Positions 37,327-48,024 of a stretch of 64,000 nt of DNA are shown here, piece after piece. The notes under the pieces are model-generated. The model was not told the DNA's origin. It saw only the letters and a program-made list of their open reading frames with translations, and did no database searches. The stretch's first letter is position 1; each line of letters starts with the position of its first letter. The DNA comes from Planococcus sp. MB-3u-03 (GTDB taxonomy: Bacteria; Bacillota; Bacilli; Bacillales_A; Planococcaceae). The DNA lies in contig NZ_CP025124.1 of NCBI RefSeq assembly GCF_002833405.1, positions 6,809 to 70,808 of the forward strand, written 5' to 3'. The translations under genes were made by a program, and so were the position numbers.

Positions 37327-38744
37327 ATGACGGATGAAACAAAAAAGGATCTGGACTTATTGGTAATCGGTGCTGGATCAGGCGGCTATGTGGCGGCCAT
37401 ACGTGCTGCACAGCTAGGGAAAAAAGTGGTGTTGGTGGATAAGGCCGAATTAGGCGGCGTTTGCTTGAACCGCGGGTGTATCCCTTCCAAAGCGCTGATC
37501 AGTGCTTCTGAACGAGTAAAACACATCCAGCATGCCGGTTCCATGGGCATCAAGGTTTCGGGTGAAGTAGTCGTAGATATGCCGGAAGTCGTGAAATGGA
37601 AGGACGGGATTGTAAATAAACTCACGAGTGGGGTCCAGACCTTGCTGAAAGGCAATGGCGTGGAAGTCATTAGCGGGAAGCTTATTTGACAGAATCCCAT
37701 CAGGTCAAAATCAAAACCGCAGACGGAGAACAGCTCTATACCTACAAAGATCTGATTCTGGCAATCGGTTCCCTGCCGACTGAACTGAAAAGCCTGCCGT
37801 TCGATCAAGAACGGATTCTCTCGTCAACAGAAGCTTTGACGCTTCAGGAAGTGCCGAAACATCTCGTGGTGGTCGGCGGCGGGTATATCGGATTGGAACT
37901 CGGAACAGCCTATGCCAAATTCGGGGCGAAAGTGACCATCCTGGAAGGAACGGATACCATTCTTCCAGGGACGGACTCTGCACTGACAAATGTGGTTAAA
38001 CGTCACTTAAAAGATTTGGGCATCACGGTCATCACCAATACCATGGTCCAAGGCGGTGAAAATACAGGTGAAGAAGTCAATGTCCGGGTTCAGGTGGATG
38101 GCAAGGATGAGGTCATTAATGGCGATTACTGTCTGGTTTCTATCGGAAGAAAACCGAACACAGGAAACATCGGCTTAGAAAACATTGGCGTGGAACTTGA
38201 TCAACGTGGGTTTATCAAGATAAATAACCAATGTCGAACCACAGTTGATCATGTGTACGCGATCGGCGATTGTGCAGGCGGTGACCTTCTGGCCCACAAA
38301 GCGAGTTATGAAGGCAAGATTGCGGCAGAGGTGGCAAGCGGTCAAAAAAGCGTGATTGATTTTCAAGCGATGCCGTTTGTTATCTTCAGCGATCCGGAAG
38401 TTGCGTATACCGGATCGACCGAAAAAGCAGCAAAAGAACAGGGCTATGAGACAGTTTCCAGTCGTTTTCCGTTCCAGGCGAACGGTCGCGCTTTATCCAT
38501 TTCCGATGCCGATGGTTTTGTACAGATTGTGGCTGAAAAAGAGACCAAAAGGGTGTTGGGCGTCCAGATGGTCGGACCGGAAGTATCGTCCCTTATTGCC
38601 GAAGCGGTCTTTGCCATTGAGACCGGAGCGACTGCCGAAGACCTCAGTCTGACGATTCACGCCCACCCTACGTTACCGGAGCCATTGATGGAAGCTGCGG
38701 AAGGAATCATGGGACACCCAATTCATATGCTAAACAGAAAATAA
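37327..38744 (+). pseudogene. lpdA: Dihydrolipoamide dehydrogenase (E3) with one frameshift
   Basis: ATG 37327 follows AAGGAGGAAA. The FAD-binding GAGSGGYVAAIRAAQLG, redox-active disulfide GGVCLNRGCIPSK (Cys46, Cys51), NAD site VVGGGYIGLELG, FAD motif YAIGDCAGGDLLAHKA and the C-terminal HAHPTLPEP (catalytic His-Glu dyad) identify a lipoamide dehydrogenase. One base is missing near 37684, where CTTATTTG should be CTTTATTTG (GKLYLTES); everything else is intact, so sequencing error is likely. No E1 or E2 genes accompany it. A link to the metal cluster, for instance thiol or metal reduction, is speculation. Confidence 0.87.
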
Positions 38745-38763
38745 CTTATAGCGAAAACACATC

Positions 38764-38808
38764 GAGGCCGGTCTGCACATTCATAAGCGCAGGCCGGTTT
38801 GTTTTTAT
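38764..38808 (+). terminator. Terminator after lpdA-like gene
   Basis: CCGGTCTGC pairs with GCAGGCCGG (one G-T pair) around a loop of about 11 bases and is followed by TTTGTTTTTAT. Confidence 0.75.
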
Positions 38809-38927
38809 ACGAGCGTCTATGACTTTCTGAAGTGATGATAAATCGAATAGATTAGCGAGTTCTCTCTTTTTTCAAAACGGAATTATTCGGAACAAAAAAT
38901 CCACTTAATTGAAAGGATGCGAACTTC

Positions 38928-39590
38928 ATGAAGATAGATAAGAACAATGCGTATATACCGGCACTCAAATACCGCTGGATGACCCGGTTCTACGATCCGT
39001 TAATTCAATGGGGGATGCAGGAAAAAAAGCTTAAAATGCATTTGGTCAATCAAGCAGCCCTTCAACCTGAGGAAGTGGTAATGGATTTGGCTTGCGGCAC
39101 AGGAACCTTGGCACTCTTAATACGGCAATCACATTCTCACGTTCAAGTGATTGGAGTCGATGCGGACCCGGAAATAGTAGCAATTGCGAAAGAAAAAATC
39201 AACAGAAATCAAACTAATGGAATTAGCTTCAAGGAAGGATTTTCTGACCGGCTTCCCTTTTCTAATAATCTGTTTCATCATGTCTTTACCAGTTTATTTA
39301 TTCACCATTTAACGTTGGAGAAGAAGAAGGAAACTTTTGAGGAAGTTCGCCGGACACTCAAACCGGGCGGCCAATTCCATATTATTGATTTTGAGAAGCC
39401 GCAAAACGGTTTGATGCGTGTTGCATTCTTCCCCGTCCAGTTGTTAGACGGGTTCGAGACCACTTCCCCTCATGTCAATGGCATTATTCCGAATCTCTTG
39501 AAAGAAACCGGATTTGCTGCAATTGAAGAGACGGGGCAATTTTCAACCGTGGTTGGCACTTTACGGGCATACAGAGCTTTTAAGTCATAA
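38928..39590 (+). CDS. Class I SAM-dependent methyltransferase
   Basis: The 220-residue protein has the SAM-binding motif VMDLACGTGTLALL, followed by VIGVDADPEIVAIAKEK, FKEGFSDRLPF and FTSLFIHHLTLEKK, then RRTLKPGGQFHIIDF. This is the UbiE/Methyltransf_11-type fold. Similar genes sit beside metal- and arsenic-resistance operons in Gram-positives, but the substrate cannot be read from sequence. ATG 38928 lies behind GAAAGGATGCG. It is a single-gene unit. Confidence 0.87.
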   Translation: MKIDKNNAYIPALKYRWMTRFYDPLIQWGMQEKKLKMHLVNQAALQPEEVVMDLACGTGTLALLIRQSHSHVQVIGVDADPEIVAIAKEKINRNQTNGISFKEGFSDRLPFSNNLFHHVFTSLFIHHLTLEKKKETFEEVRRTLKPGGQFHIIDFEKPQNGLMRVAFFPVQLLDGFETTSPHVNGIIPNLLKETGFAAIEETGQFSTVVGTLRAYRAFKS

Positions 39591-39959
39591 ATTTCTCGAT
39601 ATTTTTTATTAAATTCACTTCGTAATCATGAGGGCTAAAGCTTGAAATGGATATCAGAAAAGCCTTCGTAAAAGGAAACTTAAACAAATTAATAAGGAGA
39701 GAAGATGTGCTTGCAGCACCACCTCTTCTCCCCCTTTGTATTCAAGCAAATTCAGATAAATTAATGATATGTAAACCAAAGAAACTTATTTATCCTCATG
39801 GCTCCCATAACATGATAGAGACTCTAATTAAGCAAGCACTTGCTCCAATCCAGTCATATAATTGAACGGCTGTCGCAATGTGCTTGATTTATCCGTCTGC
39901 TTCCTAGTTGTTCAAGTGGGCTCCCTATAAACAGCTTAAATCTTCATCAATAGTCAGTT
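39591..39959. other. Intergenic region before merA stop
   Basis: I support no gene here; a 72-codon rightward frame lacks both a ribosome binding site and family resemblance. An imperfect hairpin, GGAGAGAAGA with TCTTCTCCCC (about 39701-39736), could act as a weak terminator. Confidence 0.4.
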
Positions 39960-41600
39960 TTACCCGGCACAACATGACAAGTGGGAAACATCCTGGTCGA
40001 ACGTTAGCGCAGCCAGCTTTACCCCTTCGGCCATGGTTAGATACGGCGCGAAGGTTTCGCTAAGATTTTCAATGGTCAAACCGAATTTTACGGCAAGCGT
40101 CACCGCATAGATGACATCTCCAGCATTTTCCGCTACGATATGCCCGCCCAGCAGCTGGCGTGTTGTCGCATCCGCCACCAACTTGAATACTCCGGTCGTT
40201 TCCCGGTTCACTTGCGCTCGCGGAACAGCCTCCAACGGCAGGACGGAAGTAAGGACGTCATAGCCGTTTTCTTTTGCCTGTTTCTCTGTCAAGCCGACCG
40301 TGGCAACCGCCGGCGCTGTAAACGTGACGCCCGGCACAACGGCCAAATCCAGTTTTTCACTCCGTCCACCGACCGCATTTCCTGCCGCCACTCGCCCTTG
40401 ATAAGCCGCTACATAGACAAACTGAGGACCCAGTGTAACATCGCCCGCTGCATAAATCCGTTCATTGGTGGTCTTGGCATAATCATCAATCCGAATTTCT
40501 CCAAGACGTCCTGTTTCGACACCCGCCGCCTGCAGATTCAAGCTTTCCGTATTGGGCTTTCGGCCAGCTGCAATCAGCAATTGTTCGGATTCGATGATCC
40601 GCTTCTGGCCATCCACCTCGACATAAACTTTTTTCACCTCTCCATCCTGTTCAATTCGCTCGTATGTGGCACCGGTCACTAACTGAATGCCTTGCTCGGT
40701 CAAAGCTTTCGTGAGGGCTTCCGAGATTTCCGGATCATATTCCTTGAACAAACGCGAACTTCTTTGTATCAGTGTGACTTCTGAACCGAGGTGGTGAAAT
40801 AGCTGGCCCAATTCCACACCAATATAGCCGGAACCGATGACTGTCAGGCGTTTCGGCACTTTCTTTAGCTCTAATAAGGTCGTGCTGGTCAAGTAATCCA
40901 CTTCTGCCAGACCGGAAATGGCTGGCACAGCAGGAGCCGCCCCCGTCGCAATCAGAAACCGTTTGGCAGATAGCTTCAGGCCATCCACTTCAATAGTATG
41001 TTCATCTACAAACCTGGCTTCCCCTTTGATCAACTCAAAACCGTAGTCTTCAATCAAATCGACATATTTCTTGTTCCGGAGATCCGTCACCAATTCCTCT
41101 TTCTGTTTGACCAGCGGAGCCAAATCCACTTCATTCGCAGAGGTATGCAGCCCGATAAACGGGTTGTTCCTGGCCAAGTGATTGATTTCTCCCGCCCGTA
41201 ATAAGGTTTTGGAAGGAACACAGCCAATGTTCACACAGGTACCGCCTACCGTTCCCCGTTCGATCATCGCCACTTTCGCCCCGTGTTTCACAGCTTCGAT
41301 GGCGGAAGAAAAGGCGGCTCCCCCGGAACCGATGATGATGTAGTCAAATTCGCCTTCTTCATCCGGGCGGAGTGCTTCTTGGGCTCGGACTTCTTCTGCT
41401 TCCCCTGGCTGATACTTGGCTTCAGCAATTGCTTTTTTTGCCTTTTCAACCTCCATGTTTTCCGGCAGTTCAAATAGGGCTTCTCCTTTTCGAAAATCAG
41501 CTTGAATCGCTTTTGCGCCAATCGCTTCAAGCGCGACTGCAATGTGTTCTTCGCATCCTGTGCAGGTCATCCCTTGGACATCCACTCGATACTTTTTCAT
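39960..41600 (-). CDS. merA: MerA mercuric reductase
   Basis: The 546-residue flavoprotein reduces Hg(II) to volatile Hg(0) with NADPH. It has one N-terminal mercury-binding domain (GMTCTGC, Cys13 and Cys16), an FAD motif [12 protein letters not shown], the catalytic pair [13 protein letters not shown] (Cys122, Cys127), a second nucleotide site [12 protein letters not shown] and the C-terminal vicinal pair SHLSCCAG (Cys543, Cys544) essential for Hg access. ATG 41600 lies behind GAGGAGT. It follows merR by 3 bases in the same operon. No merT, merP or merB is visible, so uptake may rely on host transporters. Confidence 0.96.
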   Translation of the reverse strand: MKKYRVDVQGMTCTGCEEHIAVALEAIGAKAIQADFRKGEALFELPENMEVEKAKKAIAEAKYQPGEAEEVRAQEALRPDEEGEFDYIIIGSGGAAFSSAIEAVKHGAKVAMIERGTVGGTCVNIGCVPSKTLLRAGEINHLARNNPFIGLHTSANEVDLAPLVKQKEELVTDLRNKKYVDLIEDYGFELIKGEARFVDEHTIEVDGLKLSAKRFLIATGAAPAVPAISGLAEVDYLTSTTLLELKKVPKRLTVIGSGYIGVELGQLFHHLGSEVTLIQRSSRLFKEYDPEISEALTKALTEQGIQLVTGATYERIEQDGEVKKVYVEVDGQKRIIESEQLLIAAGRKPNTESLNLQAAGVETGRLGEIRIDDYAKTTNERIYAAGDVTLGPQFVYVAAYQGRVAAGNAVGGRSEKLDLAVVPGVTFTAPAVATVGLTEKQAKENGYDVLTSVLPLEAVPRAQVNRETTGVFKLVADATTRQLLGGHIVAENAGDVIYAVTLAVKFGLTIENLSETFAPYLTMAEGVKLAALTFDQDVSHLSCCAG

Positions 41601-41603
41601 GTT

Positions 41604-42005
41604 CTACTCCTCCTCCATCAATACATCAATAATCGGGCATTCATGCAGCTCTTTTTTATCCGGACACCGGTCTTTCAACTCACTCAGCATCCGTTCCGCA
41701 CGCTTTAGATCCTCAATCTGCTTTCGGACTTCCACTTCTTTTCTGGAAACAAAATCGAACATATCTTCACAGCGCACATTGTCTTTGTCCACAACACCCA
41801 ATAATTTATAAATTTCATTCAATGAAAATCCCAACTCCTGCAGCCGCCGGATAAAGCCTACCCGTTTGACCGTTTCCTTCGAATAAATCCGATACCCCGA
41901 ATTATTCCGGGCCGGTTCTTGCAATAGCTCTTTTTGTTCATAGTATCGGATGGTTTCCTTATTCACTTCACATAAGGTTGCAAGTTCACTGATTCGATAG
42001 CTCAA
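41604..42005 (-). CDS. merR: MerR mercury-responsive activator
   Basis: The 133-residue regulator has an N-terminal helix-turn-helix (RISELATLCEVNKETIRYYE), the coupling helix and the three Hg-binding cysteines at 79, 114 and 123, matching positions 82, 117 and 126 of Tn501 MerR. It represses and, with Hg, activates the promoter by untwisting its long spacer. It is the first gene of the leftward merR-merA operon, as in Gram-positive mer loci, so it controls its own expression. Confidence 0.95.
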   Translation of the reverse strand: MSYRISELATLCEVNKETIRYYEQKELLQEPARNNSGYRIYSKETVKRVGFIRRLQELGFSLNEIYKLLGVVDKDNVRCEDMFDFVSRKEVEVRKQIEDLKRAERMLSELKDRCPDKKELHECPIIDVLMEEE

Positions 42006-42024
42006 TTTTCTTCACCTCAGAAAA

Positions 42025-42056
42025 AGTATAAACCATGTACTTAGGTACATGGTCAA
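42025..42056 (-). promoter_or_regulatory. mer promoter with MerR operator
   Basis: On the minus strand TTGACC (42051-42056) and TATACT (42025-42030) are separated by 20 bases, the over-long spacer typical of MerR-controlled promoters. The spacer holds the dyad CCATGTAC-CTAA-GTACATGG (42033-42052). The merR start is 19 bases beyond the -10. Confidence 0.88.
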
Positions 42057-42144
42057 ACATCTACACTTCAATACTTTCTTTCTATATATAAAATTTCAAG
42101 TTATTAAAACTAGATTTAAAATAGTCGTTTATTAAAAATAAAGC

Positions 42145-42245
42145 GTTCGTAAAAGTACACTTTTACGAACACTTCAAAAAGGCTTGAAAACGGCTAAAAG
42201 AGCGTCCGCAAACGTCTCAAAACACTTTACGAACGTTCGTATAAT
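42145..42245. repeat. Two GTTCGT/ACGAAC palindromes upstream of the OLD-like gene
   Basis: A near-perfect 26-base palindrome (42145-42170) has arms GTTCGTAAAAGT and ACTTTTACGAAC with one central mismatch pair. A second perfect palindrome TACGAACGTTCGTA (42228-42241) shares the ACGAAC half-site and overlaps a possible -10 TATAAT (42240-42245). This looks like a repressor-controlled promoter for the candidate defence genes to the right. It lacks the spacing of the DinR box. No regulator gene is evident next to it. Confidence 0.55.
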
Positions 42246-42428
42246 TTTGGACTTTAATGAACATAACAACATGGAATAAAAGGAAATCTTTTCTATTATG
42301 AAAAGGTCTTCGTGTTAAACTAATCCATAATATAAATAATAAAATCGATCTCTTTTAACACTTTCTTTCTTAACCATGTTGGTAAAGATTTTCATAGTTT
42401 ATGATGTATTTGTAAAGGGGTAGAATGA

Positions 42429-44132
42429 ATGAAGCACTCATACATAAAAAGTAAAAGTAGAAAATTTCAGAGCCGTAAAAGAAATAGAGTTTGAACCTGG
42501 ACGGAAACTTACATTAATCACAGGAAAAATGGGACTGCTAAATCAACTGTCTTAGGAATGATTGCACACCCATTCTCCTTTAACCCGAAAATTTTGTTAG
42601 GAGAAAACTATACCAAAACATCAATGGCATTAATAGAAGATGAAAATACTGTTGCTGATATGGAAAAGAAATTGAAAACATCAGTAGAGTCCAAGGTCAG
42701 TTTTTGAATCACTTGTATCAAATCATTTTAAGTTAAGTGAAATAGACGTAAAAGGATCTCGCCATGCAGAAATAGTCTTATTTGATAAACCTGTAAATAA
42801 AGATCTTATAATTGAAGTAGAAAGTAATGATTATGAAGATAGAAAAGTTCCTCGTCTTGTTACTAGAAAAACTACCAGCGCCTGGTCCAGGAGAAAAGGA
42901 TACACGTTCTTCGAATAAAATACTTCCAGTAATCTACTTAAGCTTAAAAGGGTCTTTCCAATCGTTGAAGCAAAACACCAAGAAATAAAATTAAAATAAC
43001 ATCTGATGAAGAACAATATCTAAAAGACTTTACGATCAAATATTACTTAATCAATATCCCGATAATCTTTCTGGAATAGATGTACGTAATAAAACATCCT
43101 TGTCTTTCTTAAAAGAAGATATGAGTATTCATATGATATCTTCAGGCGAAGATAATGTAGGACAAATTTTGGAAGCTTTACTTTCTTTTAAGCGCTTAAA
43201 AACTTATAAAATTACTCAGGCGGAATATTACTTATTGACGAACTAGACGCCACTCTATATCCAGGTGCTCAAATCCAGCTTTTAAACGTTTTGATGGAAG
43301 AAGCACGAGCTTCTAATTTACAATTATTCATGACATCACACTCTATGTTTTAATTGAACATGCACTATCCTTGAACGGGGAAGACGGAATTTACCCTGGA
43401 GATATCGAAGTATTAATGTTAAAAACAAAATGAATCTGTTAACGTTATAAAAATGTAGATAGAAAATACTTTGTGGCAAGATTTGCATGAAGAAATGATA
43501 AGCGAGACTAAAGAAAGAAGATAAGAGTATATTTTGAAGATAAAGAAGCAGAGTTTTCTTCAATTCTATAGTAAGGAAAACCTTTTACTTCCCGAATAAA
43601 TAAAGTCGACGTCTCTCTTGGATGCGATAAATATAGAACTAAATAAGAAAAATACCAGAGTTCATGTATATGTCTTGTATCGTATTAGATGGTGATCAAG
43701 AAGAAGAAAAATTAATGGTTTAAAAACTTTATCATGTTGCCATCATCTGAATATGACCCTCCTGAGAAAATGATTTATAAATATTTATTGGATTCTGCCT
43801 GTAATTTTTGGAATGATTGTGAAGCTTCTTACACCCGAGAAATTTTACTTTCAAATAAATATAATCGAGGCGTTCGTGAAATATTAGACGGAGTATTTTT
43901 AACAGATGATGGTTTAAGTCAAGTGAGTGGTAGTCCTTATTATAAAAGGAAAGAAAGAGAAGTTTGGAAGTTGTGGTTTAAAGAAGAACAAAAACGGTGG
44001 AAAAAGGTTAAAAACAACCCTTTTAGACATTGGGCACGAGTAAATTCAGATAAAGTCGATACATTTAAATTAGACCTAATAAAATCTCTAAATTTTATTG
44101 CATTGAAAAACGGAATGCCGCCTTTTGGCTAA
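42429..44132 (+). pseudogene. Frameshifted OLD-like AAA ATPase with TOPRIM-like C-terminus
   Basis: ATG 42429 follows AAAGGGG. With single bases restored the protein reads KVKVENFRAVKEIEFEPG and Walker A GKNGTAKST (AAAAA should be AAAAAA near 42527). It then has an SSGEDNVGQ signature, Walker B GGILLIDELDATLYPG and the switch TSHSM. The C-terminal part has FEDKEAEFF and IVLDGDQEEE, resembling TOPRIM acidic motifs, then MLPSSEYDPPEKMIYKYLL. This is the architecture of OLD-type ATPase-nucleases. Roughly eight to ten breaks occur, mostly one-base losses. It lies 14 bases upstream of a Dam-type methylase gene, suggesting a restriction-like pair. The TOPRIM call is tentative. Confidence 0.68.
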
Positions 44133-44146
44133 GAAGGAGTGAGAAA

Positions 44147-45025
44147 ATGCCAGCAACCAAGAGTCCTCTCAGATATCCCGGTGGAAAAACTCAGTTAGCC
44201 AAGTATATAAATGATATCATTGATACTAATTTTAACCACACTCCTATGTATATCGAGCCTTTTGCTGGAGGTGCTGGTATAGCACTTTCATTACTACTAA
44301 AAAATAAAGCACAAAAAATAGTTATCAATGATTATGATCCTGCTATATACCTTATGTGGCATTCACTTTTATATTTTACCGATGATTTTAACTATAAAAT
44401 TACAAATTCTAAGCTAGATATAGATGAATGGTATCGCCAACAAGAAATTCAGCAAAATCCTTCTAGACATACTGAATTTGAAATTGGGTTTTCTACTTTT
44501 TATTTAAACCGAACAAACAGATCCGGAATTATTAAAGCAGGACCTATTGGTGGAAAAAATCAAACAGGAAAATATAAATTAGACTGTAGATTCAACAAAG
44601 AAAATCTTATGAAAAAGGTGAATATTATTTCATCAGAGAAAGACCGTATTAAACTTCACAATTTAGACGCTCTTGAACTTATTGAAATTTACTTCTCAAA
44701 AAAAGAAGCAGCAGAAGATTATTTTACATTCTTTGATCCTCCGTATTTTAAAAAGGGACCAGGTCTTTATACAAACTTTTATGATTATGAAGACCACCTT
44801 AATTTATCGAGCATTATAAAAGTTACTCTAATCATAAATGGATAGTTACTTATGATGACTGTGTTGAGATTCAAGACATGTATAGTAGTTTAAAAACTAC
44901 AATTATTCTTTGAACTACAGTTTATCTACTAAAAGAAGACTTCCGAGTTGATTATATTCAGTGATGAAGTGGAAATTCCATCAAGTAAAAACATTGTTTT
45001 TATGATATCTCTTAAAAATCCTTAA
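44147..45025 (+). pseudogene. Frameshifted D12-class (Dam-type) adenine-N6 DNA methyltransferase
   Basis: ATG 44147 lies behind AAGGAGTGAG. The intact part starts PLRYPGGKTQLAKYI (SAM-binding motif), continues IEPFAGGAGIALSLLL, INDYDPAIYLMWHSLL, the FYLNRTNRSGI segment and the catalytic FFDPPYFKKGPGLY. After 44810 the frame slips, but the end is legible (HKWIVTYDDCVEIQDMY) to TAA 45025. It would methylate adenine in a short site. Overlap of function with the upstream ATPase-nuclease gene as modification partner is inferred. Confidence 0.86.
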
Positions 45026-45051
45026 TCAATTTAATCGCTTCATTATTTTAT

Positions 45052-45085
45052 CAAAACTACTTAAAATTCTTTAAGTAGTTTTTCT
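45052..45085. terminator. Bidirectional terminator between methylase and resolvase genes
   Basis: AAAACTACTTAA and TTAAGTAGTTTT pair around AATTCT with T runs on both sides, between convergent genes. Confidence 0.8.
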
Positions 45086-45626
45086 ATTTTACATTTCTAT
45101 ATAAAGTGGCAGCAGAAATCCCTGTAGCTTCTTGTATCTCTTTAACGCTCATTCTTTGAGAATGATAAAGAGCCAGTGCCTGATTCAACTTTTGCTGATT
45201 CACTTTTGGCCGTCCTCCTTTTCTTCCTCTCGCTCGGGCCGCCTTTAGTCCGGCCATTGTCCGTTCTCGAATAATATCCCGTTCGAACTCAGCTAGTACT
45301 GATAGCATTCCAAACATGGCTTTACCGGCAGCTGTACCTGTATCAATATTATCTTGAATACTGACAAAACTCGACTCCTTTTCTCGAAGCAGTTCTGCAA
45401 TTTCAATTAATCGCTTTGTAGATCTTGCTAGTCGGTCTAACTTGTAAACTACGAATTTATCTCCGGCCCGAGACATCTTAATCGCTTGCAACAATTCTGG
45501 CCGATCGTCTTTTGCTCCTGATAGTTTCTCCTGGAAAATTTCTTCGCAGCCAAATTCTTTTAGAGCGTCTAACTGTAAATTCAAAGATTGATCAATTGTA
45601 CTGACTCGAGCATATCCAATAATCAT
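45084..45626 (-). CDS. Serine recombinase (resolvase/invertase family)
   Basis: The 180-residue enzyme begins MIIGYARVSTIDQS with catalytic Ser9, followed by LDRLARS, ERDIIRERTMAGLKAARARGRKGGRPK and a C-terminal Hin-type helix-turn-helix (MSVKEIQEATGISAATLYRNV). It is a small resolvase or invertase like those of Tn3/Tn552 elements and plasmid multimer-resolution systems. It is intact, unlike most neighbours. The AT-rich 45640-45740 region upstream, with several TATC/GATA half-sites, is the natural place for its res site. A second, broken resolvase lies at 50217-50764. Confidence 0.94.
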   Translation of the reverse strand: MIIGYARVSTIDQSLNLQLDALKEFGCEEIFQEKLSGAKDDRPELLQAIKMSRAGDKFVVYKLDRLARSTKRLIEIAELLREKESSFVSIQDNIDTGTAAGKAMFGMLSVLAEFERDIIRERTMAGLKAARARGRKGGRPKVNQQKLNQALALYHSQRMSVKEIQEATGISAATLYRNVK

Positions 45627-45847
45627 AAAATCCCTCTTCTCGCTTCTATTATCAGATTAATTATATCAAATACACTCGTTTAAGAAACGTAGTTTTTGAT
45701 ATAAGTTTTGACATAAAAGAATATAAAATGAAGGAGATTGTAACTTTCACTGATATTTTGCAGTGATTTTAAGCGTTATCTTGCGCTTAATATTTCGTCG
45801 ATTACATGACGTATTAAAATTGATTATGAAAAGAAAAGATAAAAATT

Positions 45848-45888
45848 AAGAAGAGGAGAAGCCTCATGGAAGCGCTTCTCCTCTTCTA
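45848..45888 (-). terminator. Terminator of the pepF-like gene
   Basis: AGAAGAGGAGAAGC and GCTTCTCCTCTTCT form a 14-base perfect stem. Read leftward it runs into TTAATTTTTATC, so it closes the leftward peptidase gene. Confidence 0.78.
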
Positions 45889-45957
45889 GTCATTAACTAG
45901 TTATAAATGCCTTTGTACAAGACCTCAAACTAAATTTATCTAAATTCTCTGTACCTA

Positions 45958-47760
45958 TTAATTGATTTGATTGACTAGATCAACCGAAGAAAGTCTAATG
46001 AATTCTTCTACATCTTTGACGCAAAGCGCCATTCCTTTTCCCAAAAACTCTCTTGTGTAATATCTTCTCCTAGATGTTTCATCGCCAATTCTTCAACTGT
46101 CATACTTCCGCTATCTCGAAGCAGTGACAAATAGCTCTGTTCAAATCCTTTTCCTTCTTCTTTCGCTTTGGCATAAATACTGACTGAAAACAGATAGCCA
46201 AATGTATACGGAAAGTTATAGAACGGAGAAGAGGTAATATAGAAATGCGGTGTTGAAATCCAGGTATGGATAGGCAGATGGCTCATGGAACCGCCATATC
46301 CTTCGGCCAAGGCATCACGCATCATTTCATTTAAACGTTCTGCAGCTACCATCCCATTTTTCGCTCCTCATATAGTCTTTCTTCAAAGAGAAATCGAGCA
46401 TGAAGATTCATAAAGTTCATGGCACTGCGCTTGATTTTTCGTCCAAAGAAAGAGTTTCTCTTCTGTGTTTTCTGTCTGATCAATTGCTGCATCCAATACG
46501 ATCATTTCAGCAAAAGTAGAAGCCGTTTCAGCTGTTGTCATGCCATATTTCCGGTTAAGTGGATTTACTGGTTTCATGGCATGGTTATGAAAGGCGTGTC
46601 CTAGTTCGTGCGTCAGCGTCAAAAGATTTGTCATGGTCCCTTCATAGGTTAAAAGACTCTCGATTCACCCGTAAGAGGAAAACCGGCACAAATAGCAATA
46701 GCCGATTTCCCAGGTCTGCTTTCAGCTTCGACCCATCCCTTTCGAATGCCGTACGGGCAAAGTTCTCCAATTCGGGTCCAAATTGCTGAAACTGTTGCAG
46801 AATAAAATCAACAGCTTCGGGATAACGGATTGATGTTTTACTTGCCTTAAACGGTGCCCAAATCATAAGAGGGCATTTCTTTATTCCCGGACAATTTCGC
46901 TTTGTGGTTTAAGTAATTAGCAAACGATTGCTTGTGTCTCGTGACAACTTGCCACATCGTCTGTAATGTTTCTTCTTTCATTCGGTTGTCTTTTAGCGGT
47001 TGTTCCAAGCAGTTTAAGGTTCCTCGCTTTTGATCTACCTGTATCCGGAATCGGTTATATGATTTAATATCCTTGCCATGATGTCTTCCTGCGCTGTCCA
47101 CAACTGTTCCAACGCCTTGAAAGCTTCTTCACGCACCTGTTGGTCTACATGGGAACGCAAATTATTGGTTTGGCCAACAGAAAGTTCCTTCTTGGTTCCG
47201 TTCATATCTATGGATACTTTGAGATTATTCAGGATAGAACGATACAAATCGTTCCACCCATGGTACCCATCATACATCAAATCAGAAATCAGCTTTTCAG
47301 CTTCATTGATAGTTTTGAATCGGCTTTTGTCGCCACTCATTTAAGATAAAACGATACTCCTTTAAGCTTTCTGTTTCCAGCAGGTTAGTCCAAAGCTTTT
47401 GATCTAGTTGTGAAAGTAATTTCTGGAAACGCTGCAGAACAGCTATGTATTCGTTGTTCACAACCGAAGTCTGCCCTTGGAGGAAGACCACTTTTTGTTA
47501 TCAGGGTGCTCCATGAGCAAACAGGCAGCAAATGACGTCATTTGTGACAGTGCTGTTTGAATTTTCCATATCCTCTAAAAGGCTACCTAGCATTTTCTCA
47601 CCTAGCGGTTCTTTTGATACTTGAAGGGCATCTACCTTACGAACAACCTCTTTTATTTCGATTTTCGTCTGTCCGATTAATTTAATAAGTACAGGGAATC
47701 GGAGCCACCTTCAAATATGCTGTCTAAATTCCAATTTTCTAAATAAGCTTCGTTATTCAA
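45958..47760 (-). pseudogene. pepF: Frameshifted oligoendopeptidase F (M3 family)
   Basis: TTG 47760 lies behind TTAGGAGGAA and begins LNNEAYLENWNLDSIFEGGSDS, the usual PepF N-terminus. Later pieces show the zinc motif HELGHAFHNH, the conserved TTAETASTFAEM (Glu ligand) and the ending FPYTFGYLFSVSIYAKAKEEG. The total span fits the usual length of about 600 residues. At least seven frame breaks split it. The enzyme degrades oligopeptides in the cytosol. It is a housekeeping-type gene with no link to neighbours, perhaps carried in with the flanking transposon. Confidence 0.87.
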
Positions 47761-47941
47761 TAAAATTTCCTCCTAATATTTTCATCATATAGAAACATAT
47801 GTTCTTTTATTGTACCTGAAGATGTAAGTGAAGTCGAAATAATTTAAAAACTTAAATGAAGTGATTTTCTTTAAAATTATAAAACTACTGGTAGTTGGCA
47901 CTACAAGGACTGTTTGAAACTTATTTACGCGTTTTTTTGTA

Positions 47942-47983
47942 TAAAAGCTATCTTCCTCCTGTTATGGGAAGATAGCTTTTTGG
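47942..47983. terminator. Terminator downstream of tniB-like gene
   Basis: AAAAGCTATCTTCC (47943-47956) pairs perfectly with GGAAGATAGCTTTT (47967-47980). The T run on either strand allows both directions; it lies 42 bases past the leftward tniB stop. Confidence 0.82.
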
Positions 47984-48024
47984 TTATTTAATACCGATAA
48001 CCAGGCTGTCACGCGCAGCTTCGA

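Noticed and set aside
37327..38744. MerA homologue
   Set aside because: It has the HAHPTLPEP dyad of lipoamide dehydrogenases and lacks the C-terminal vicinal cysteines of MerA.
39647..39865. 72-codon rightward gene
   Set aside because: No ribosome binding site, no family resemblance, and it contains an imperfect hairpin.
42145..42241. SOS boxes at the GTTCGT/ACGAAC palindromes
   Set aside because: The DinR box needs four bases between GAAC and GTTC; here the half-sites abut or are 14 bases apart in opposite order.
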